From Areca catechu (taxonomy: Eukaryota; Streptophyta; Magnoliopsida; Arecales; Arecaceae), in the NCBI GenBank assembly GCA_021397845.1, contig CM038053.1:146528041-146592040 (forward strand): a DNA stretch of 64,000 bases, in the 5' to 3' direction. The translations under genes and the position numbers were made by a program. Under the pieces are notes generated by a model. The model saw nothing but the letters and a program-made list of their open reading frames with translations, was not told the origin of the DNA and searched no databases. Shown piece by piece: positions 57,182-64,000 of this stretch; position 1 is the first letter of the stretch; every line of letters starts with the position of its first letter.

Positions 57182-60100
57182 AGTTTCACCCCCCTCCTTG
57201 CTCCCAGAACAAAAATCCTCTTGGAGATTGAGGGTGAGCACTACCTTCGCCGACCTCCACCTCAAAACCCAAGGAACACCCGCGACAAGTCAAAATACTG
57301 CCAGTTCCACCGTGAGCACGGCCATGACACGGAGGAGTGCCACAATCTGAAGCGAGAAATCGAACAGCTGATTAAAAAAGGCTACCTCAGGAAGTTCGTG
57401 AGGAACGAAGCCCCGACAGAGGGACAGTCGCTTGTAGCCCTTCCCCCGGTCCCTGCGATCGATAACCACCCGACGGAGAAGCCGGTGGGCATGATCTTTT
57501 GGGGAATCGGGCATGCGGCGAAGAGAGCCCGGGAGGTGGGAGACCCAGAGGATGTATCCCCCTTTGAGAAGGGGAATGAAAACAAGAATATAAATAATGT
57601 TGCAGTGGTGGTCGAGATGACCATCGCAAAGCATCCTGTACATCACATTATGGTAGATAGTGGGAGCTCTACTACATACTTTTTTATGATGCTTTCTCCC
57701 GAATGAACCTATCTCATGATCAGTTAAGACCAGTGCACACCCCTCTTGTGGGCTTTACTGGGGACTCGGTGGGGGTCGAAGGGGAGATCACTCTCCCTGT
57801 CACCGCTGGATCCCCACCTCGGCAGACTACCGTCATGATGACGTTTACCGTCGTCAAGCTCCCCTCACCTTATAATGCGATCCTTGGTCATCCAGGGCTT
57901 AACCAGCTGGATGTCGTGATTTCCACGAAACTGTTGCTAGTACAGTTCCCCACAGCCTCTGGGACTGGGGTGATGAGGGGGACGACCCAGCCCGTCCAGC
58001 ATTGCCTTCAGGCGGTCCCGGGTGCCCGAGACACTGAGCTCGGCCCCGACGTCGACGACCTCGACTTAAGGGAGAAGGAACCCAGGGGAGGACCCGTGGA
58101 ACACCTGTTGACGTATCCCCTAGGTTCGGACCCTCAGAAGAATGTGCATGTTGGGGCCCAGCTCCCGGAGGAAGAGCGGACCCGCTTGCTGGATTTCTTC
58201 CTCGCGAATGTGGATGTGTTTGCCTGGTCCGCAGCTGACATGCCGGGCATCCCCTCTGAAGTCATCACCCACAGGCTAAATGTTGACCCAAGGGGCCGCC
58301 CGGTCCGCCAGAAGAAGAGGAGCTTCGCTGCAGAAAGGCAGAAGGCCATCAATGAAGAAGTAGAGAAGCTCCTCACCGCCGGCTTCGTGCGGGATGTATA
58401 ATATCCCAGTTGGCTGGCGAATGTGGTCATGGTGAAGAAAAGTAGTGGCAAGTGGAGGATCTGCGTGGATTACACCGACCTCAACCGAGCTTGCCCGAAG
58501 GACAGTTTCCCTCTTTCAAAGATTGACCAGTTGGTGGACACCAATTCAGGGCATCGCCTCCTCTCTTTCATGGATGCCTTCTTCGGGTACAACCAGATTC
58601 GAATGCACCCGGAGGACAAGGAGCACACCGCTTTCATCACCGACCGTGGAATTTACTGTTACAAGATGATGCCATTTGGCCTCAAGAACATCGGGGCCAC
58701 GTACCAGCGGCTGGTCAACAAAGTCTTCAAGGATCAGATCGGCTGCAACATGCAGGTATACGTGGATGACATGTTGGTAATGAGCAAGCCCATTTTAGAT
58801 CATGTGGTGACCTGGCGGAGACCTTCGACAACCTCCGACTTCACCAGATGAAGCTGAACCCGGTGAAGTACGCCTTCGGCATCTCCGCCGGGAAATTCCT
58901 GGGGTTCATGGTGACCCAAAGAGGGATAGAGGCCAACCCGGAAAAGGTCCAGGCCATTTTGGACATGGAGCAGCCCACCTCCAAGACGCAAGTGCAGCGA
59001 CTCAACGGTCGGATAGCCGCCCTGAGTCGGTTTATCTCGAGGTCGGCCGACCGATGCCAGCCTTTCTTCAAAGTGCTAAAAAAGATGAACAATTTCACCT
59101 GGACCAAAGAGTGCCAGGAGGAATTTGACGAGCTGAAGAAGACGCTGGCATCGTCGCCACTGCTCTCTAAGCCCAAAGAAGGAGAGGAGCTCATCCTGTA
59201 CCTGGCGGTCACCCCGGAGGCCGTCAGTTCGGTCCTAGTTCGGACCGACGACCAGGGAGTTCAGAGGCCGGTGTACTACATGAGCAAACTCCTCCGCGAT
59301 GCGGAGCTCAGGTATTCCCGGTCTGAAAAACTTATTTTTGCATTAATGGTGTCTACCCAGCGTCTTAGGCCCTATTTCCAAGCACATCCCATTATCGTCC
59401 TGATGGATCAGCCGCTGAAAGCGATGCTCAGCCGACCCGACACATCCGGGTGATTGGCGAAGTGGGCACTCAAGCTCAGCGAGTTCGATATCACTTATCG
59501 ACCAAGGTCGGTCATGAAGGCGCAAGTGCTCGCTGACTTCTTGGTCGAGTGCACAGGCCTGGGCAGGGGGATAGAAGAAGACCCTCTAGACTGACAGTTG
59601 GAACCGGGACTCGAGGAGGATGTGTGGATCCTCCATGTGGATGGAGCCTCGAACTCTAGTGGGAGCAGAGCCGGTCTCATCCTCGCCAACAGCGAGGGGG
59701 TCGTCACCGAATGTGCACTCCGTTTCCAGTTCGCCGCAACTAACAACCAGGCGGAGTACAAGGTGCTCCTTGCGGGGCTAAGAGTGTCCCACGAGTTTGG
59801 CGTGGCCAACCTCAAGGCCTTCACTGATTCGCAGCTGGTGGCCGGACAGATCTCCGGAGAGTACGGCACGCGGGACCCTCAAATGGCGAAATACCTGGAG
59901 TCGTGTGAACGAGCACGGCCGAATTTCGGTGCTTCAGCATCTCCCACATATCCCACGGGGAAAATGCTCGCACGGACGCTCTCTCCTGACTGGCAACCCT
60001 GCCGGACTAACTGTTGGGCCATGCTTATGTTGAGCGTCTCAAGGCCCCAAGCTACGAGACCCCTGTGGAGGTCCAACAGGTCAGCCAAGAGCCCAGCTGG

Positions 60101-61329
60101 ATAGATAAGTACGCCGAGTACATTACCAGCGGCACCTTGCCGGAGGACCGCACAGCGGCCCGCCTTATCAAGAAGAAGGCCGCGCGGTTCATCTTGATGG
60201 ATGGACAACTGTATCGGAGGTCCTACTCCTACCCCCTCCTCAAGTGCCTGAGACCCGCGGAGGCCGCACTCGTACTCCAGGAAATCCACGAGGGCATCTG
60301 CGGGAACCATGTGGGGGGCAGAATGCTGGCGTACAAGGCCCTCCGCCAAGGTTATTTCTGGGAAACAAAGAAGGAGGATGCCGTCGACTTCGTGAAGAGG
60401 TGTGATCGGTGCCAGCAGCACGTCGTGGTGCAGCAGCAGCCCTCCACTCCACTTTCCCAGCTCTCTGCTCCGTGGCCGTTTGCCCAGTGGGAAATGGATC
60501 TCTTAGGACCCTTTCCCCCGGCGTTCGGGCAGCGAAAGTTCTTGATCGTGGCCATCAACTACTTCACGAAGTGGGTCGAGGCCGAACCCCTAGCCCAGAT
60601 CACGGAGGCAAACGTCACCAAGTTTCTCTGGAAGTCAATCATTTGCCATTTTGGCCTACCCCATACCATTATCACCGATAATGGATGTCAATTCGATTGT
60701 CGAGAGTTTGAAGAATTTTGCAGCGACCTCGGCATCCACCATCGCTTCACCTCGGATGCACATCCACAGATAAATGGGGAAGCCGAGGTAACGAATAGGA
60801 CTATCTTGCTGGGCCTCCGGACGAGGTTGGATCAGGCCAAGGGCAGGTGGGCGGAAGAGCTCCCGAGCGTCCTGTGGGTGTACCACACCACCCCGAGGAC
60901 AGCCACCGACTAGATCCTGTTCAACCTCATCTTCGGAGCTGAAGCGATTGTCCCGGTAGAGCTCAGCCTACCCACCTTGCACGTGGAGTAGTATGATGAA
61001 GTGGAGAATCCCTCCAGGATGATACTGAACCTGGACCTCCTTGAGGAGACGAGAGATAAGGCTCGAGTCCGGATGGTGGCGTACAGGCAGCGAGTGGCCA
61101 GGTACTACAACTCCCAGGTGTGACCAAAGTCCTTTCGCCTAGGAGATCTGGTGCTCCGGCGGCAGAAGCTTCCCAGCCACGGGAGTGCGGGAAGCTCTCC
61201 CCGAACTGGGAAGGCCCTTACAGGGTGGCGGAAGTTCTCCCTCACGGGGCCTACTACCTGGAGGAGCTAGGAGGGTCCAGATTCCCTTGGACCTGGAATG
61301 CCTCAAACTTGATGATGTATTACCAATAA
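57182..61329 (+). pseudogene. gag C-terminus and pol of Tat element 3
   Basis: Zinc site CQFHREHGHDTEEC (C-X2-H-X4-H-X4-C) at 57299-57340. Protease VDSGSS at about 57653. A 1-nt shift occurs in a T run near 57680. RT: NEEVEKLLTAGFVRDV then TAA at 58399 (CAA expected), KWRICVDYTDLNRACPKDSF, SFMDAFFGYNQI and YVDD at 58759-58770. Shift near 58795. First RNase H about 59180-59550 with TGAs at 59451 and 59594. Archaeal-type RNase H with an intact first Asp (HVDGASN, about 59638). Shift near 59910. Integrase 60014-60913 with HEGICGNH, RCDRCQQ, WEMDLLG, ITDNG and NGEAEV all present. The last part is broken, ending MMYYQ at 61329. Confidence 0.93.
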
Positions 61330-61439
61330 TGTAAGGTTCTTCAAACTCCTGCAATGAAATCCTTTTACTTCAAATGCTTCTTCTCACCTCGTAGGAAGAG
61401 AGCCACTTAACTCTGAGTTCGACGAACACGGCTGTGGCC

Positions 61440-61860
61440 GAAGACCCGAGAAGGCGACAAGTCCCGGACTTAAATCCGAAAGGCGGGGCAGAGCCAAACT
61501 TGCCCATGCAATCACGGAGAACAGCCCGGTAAGCCGCGCAGGGCTCGGATAAAGCCTGCGGCCCCGGGGTTCAGTCCGGAAGTCCCGGGCTTCTGTCCAG
61601 AAGGTGGGGCAGTGCCAAACTCGCCCAGGAAATCATGGAGAACAGCCCGGCAAGCTGCACAGGGCTCGAATAAAGCCTACGGCCCTGGGGTTCAGTCCGG
61701 AAGTCCCGGACTTCGGTCCGGAAGGCGGGGCAGAGCCAAACTCGCCCACGCAATCATGGAGAACATCCCGGCAAGCTGCGCAGGACTCGGATAAAGCCTG
61801 TGGCCCCGGGGTTCAGTCCGGAAGTCCCAGACTTCGGTCTGAGTGGTGGGGCGGGACTTG
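61440..61860 (+). repeat. 121-bp tandem array, element 3
   Basis: GGTTCAGTCCGGAAGTCCC recurs at 61568, 61689 and 61810 (121, 121 bp), with a diverged first unit from about 61440. Units contain GCGGGGCAGAGCCAAACT and GAGAACAGCCCGG. Unrelated in sequence to the arrays of elements 1 and 2. 61861-62085 is spacer with A12 and A/G-rich runs. Confidence 0.95.
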
Positions 61861-62085
61861 GTCTGCCCGCGAGCTCAACTCGGAGCACACCACAGGACTT
61901 AGTCCCGGCGCCCGAAACCAACATTCGGTTCCAAAAAAAAAAAAAGAGAGAACAAAGCCGAGATCTGGCAAACAAGGGATATCATTAACTTAGAAGTGGG
62001 ATTACAGTGAAGGAGTCCCGACAGGCTGGGAGTCCTCAAAAAAAAAAAAGAAGAAAAAAAGAAGAAGTCCACTGGGCCGGGGGAG

Positions 62086-64000
62086 CTACTTCGATGCGAT
62101 GGCACTATCCTCGGGCGGAGGTGCGCACTCTCCACCTGCACCGTCAACGGGTGGCTGCTCGGGGGGCTGCTCTGGAGTTGCAGCCTCGTCGCCTGCCACG
62201 ACTGGAGCCTCTCTGCTAGGCTCCTGCCTCCTACCGCTGAGGACTACCCCGCTGAGGTCGAGCTCGGGGTAGAAGGAGCTCACCTTCTCCCGGCATACCT
62301 GGAACCCCTTCAAAAAGGAGTCCATGGCAGCCTTCCGAACCTCTGCGATGTACTCCTCAGAGGCCCGGAACTTCGAGATGGCCTCCTGCACCTCCCGCTT
62401 CGATGCTTCCAGCAGCCCATTGACATAGGAGCTCTTCTCCTTGGCTGCATTCAGCTCTTTCCGGACCTCCTCCACCCAGCGCTCCAGTGATCGGGACTGA
62501 GCTCAGAGTCGAGCCTTCTCTGCCGCGTCCTCCTCTGTGCGGCGCTGGCTCGAGATCCTCTCCTCGGATAGGGAGGTCTCCAGCTCCTTGATGCGCCCCT
62601 CGGCGTGTGCCAGGTCAGATCAGAGGACCTAGTTATTCCCCCGCAGCTCAACCCCTTTCTCCATGAGGTCCTTCACGTCGGTTACGAGCTTGCCGAGCTT
62701 TTCCTCCTTCTCGGCATCCTTTTTGGTGTACCCTGTGAGGAAGTTCCTCAACAGCAGCACGTCGGTCCCGATCTGTGCTAGAAGAAGAGAAGTTAGTCAG
62801 AATCCAACTGGAACTTTAAAAAGGAAGGGCTTCGACCTCAAGACTTACTGTGAAAAGCTGCGGAAGGATCCCAAGCAGGGCATCGCTATAGTCCCGGCCG
62901 CCCCTCAGTCGGCGATCCCGGGAGGTGCAGGCGAACTCCATGACCTTCTCCGTGAGGCCCTGCTCACGGATCACGGAGCACCAGCTGGTGAGGTTTGGCG
63001 GCGGGATGGACGGGTCGGTAGCAGCAGAGGCGACCGTCCCCTCGACGGGCAGAACGGCCACCGACAGAGCAGCTGGAGCCACCGTGGGTGAAGTCGGGGC
63101 GGCGGCTGAGGTGGACGCTACCCGGGAGGGGGCTGGCCCCCCATCTTCTATAACCCTATCGAGGTCGACGACAGGGACGTCGGGTGCCCGGGCTCGAGGT
63201 GGCCTGGATGCGGGAGACACCGTCACTGGACTGGAGGTGGAGATTGGCACGGCCTCCCGGCTTGCCTCGGTACGAGCCCTCTTCGCCGCGGGCTCGTTTC
63301 CCTCGATGACGTCCCTCTGAGCGGCGCCCTCCAATAAGTTCTCCAAAGAAAACTTCATACCTGAAAGGAAGTGGAGGTCAGTCGGGCCAGTTAAAAAGAA
63401 AAGAAGAGGGAGAAGGGGGGAGTACGAGGTAGAAAGGAAGCCCGAGCCTCACCCAGCTCCCGGATGGGACTGATTCCCGCCTCGAACAAGTTTTGCTCCG
63501 AGAGCAGAACATCAAGCGTCGGGACCGCATCGCTCAATAGCTGGGAATAGACCTCTTGGTCCACCGGGTCGACTTGGGAGTTCCGGTTCGGAGACCGATC
63601 CGGCTCGCACCAGGCCCAGTCGACGTCCTTGACCGAGGCAAAGAAGAACCGGTTCTTCCAGCCCTTGATAGAGGAAGGGAGGTCGAACATGAGGCACCTA
63701 GGCCGAGGTGAGATGTACCACCAGCCATCATCGATGGAATAGCGCTTCAGGGTGAAAAGAGCCCTGAAGAGAGAGAAGCGGGCAACAAACTCGTGGAAGT
63801 GGCAGAAGACTATGAAGGCAAAAATGACCCGGATGGCGTTTGGAGCCAACTGGGCTGGGACCAAGCGGTAGTGACTGAGAAAGGAGAGGAAGAAAGGATG
63901 CAGGGGGAACCGAAGACCCTCAAGGAGGAAGTCCTCGTAGAAGGCTATTCGCCCGGGGCCGCTTAAGGTCACACGATCCCCGGGCCGCGGGAGAGAAAGA
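62086..64000 (-). pseudogene. Antisense spliced gene of Tat element 3 (Transposase_28-like), start outside window
   Basis: Exon 1 (beyond 64000 to 63453) is open and carries SGPGRIAFYEDFLLEGLRFP, HYRLVPAQLAPNAIRVIFAF, LFRALFTLKR and DLPSSIKGWKNRFFF, the putative gypsy-type transposon domain. Intron 1 63452-63361 (GTGAGG...TTCAG), exon 2 63360-62849 fully open (MKFSLENLLEGAAQRD, KRARTE basic patch, Ala/Pro-rich, VIREQGLTEKVMEFA). Intron 2 62848-62773 (GTAAGT...CACAG; the nearer TAG at 62778 would break the frame). Exon 3 62772-62086 starts IGTDVLLLRNFL, then coiled coil and MDSFLKGFQVCREKVSSFYP; three stops (TAG, TGA, TGA) lie in its first half. Exons 1 and 2 are otherwise clean. Closest to element 1's copy. 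Confidence 0.85.

Larger units (their letters stand above)
54472..64000 (+). mobile_element. Ty3/gypsy Tat-type element 3, 3' end beyond the window
   Basis: 5' LTR 54472-55812, PBS 55814, gag, pol (to 61329), 121-bp array, antisense gene from 62086 past 64000. The LTR pairs with that of element 1. Pol has frameshifts near 57680, 58795, 59910 and after 60913. Preceding bases GGGTT (54467-54471) would be the duplication. Confidence 0.93.

Noticed and set aside
56081..57265. Minus-strand frames opposite element 3 gag
   Set aside because: Shadows of the intact gag frame in GC-rich sequence; no similarity to the antisense gene.
62773..62778. Intron 2 acceptor TAG at 62778 in element 3
   Set aside because: It would put exon 3 out of frame with the coiled coil; the CACAG five bases on restores phase 0, as in elements 1 and 2.

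Overview
The window is nuclear DNA of a large-genome flowering plant, probably a monocot; a palm is only an impression. The evidence is nested plant-type LTR retrotransposons (Ty3/gypsy Tat and Athila-like, Ty1/copia) filling about 90% of it, plus one plant gene with consensus introns. There is no bacterial, organellar or viral gene block and no rRNA, tRNA or CRISPR signal.

Layout. 1-356 is the start of a reverse copia LTR cutting into Tat element 1 (357-6960: integrase end, tandem array, antisense gene, 3' LTR). 6961-46005 is an old Athila-like chain on the minus strand, arranged LTR - internal - shared LTR - internal. It was later hit by three solo LTRs (8819-10081, 38680-39955, 43322-44238) and by a copia element (11612-36484). 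That copia was itself hit by Tat element 2 (14848-26538) in its leader, and by a 3.25-kb LTR element with only 86 bp of internal sequence (31120-34370) in its 3' LTR. Target-site duplications (TSDs), some decayed, frame most of these insertions and give a relative chronology.

47048-48141 holds the only recognisable host gene, the last three exons of a UPF0114-family membrane protein on the plus strand. Its first exon is not between the gene and the transposons. Either the transposon cluster lies in a giant first intron or the gene is truncated. 48950-53190 holds decayed reverse copia pieces, and 53191-54471 holds a small coiled-coil remnant. Tat element 3 (54472 to beyond 64000) has a 5' LTR homologous to element 1, an intact gag reading frame, a frameshifted pol, a tandem array and an antisense gene running off the window.

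The most interesting recurring theme is in the three Tat elements. Each carries, between pol and the 3' LTR, a tandem array of unrelated sequence followed by an antisense gene. That gene has a putative gypsy-type transposon domain (Transposase_28-like), a low-complexity middle and a coiled-coil tail. It looks like a real transcription unit: two introns at matching positions in all three copies, a TATA box in element 2 and a poly(A) signal in element 1. All copies here carry stops or frameshifts.
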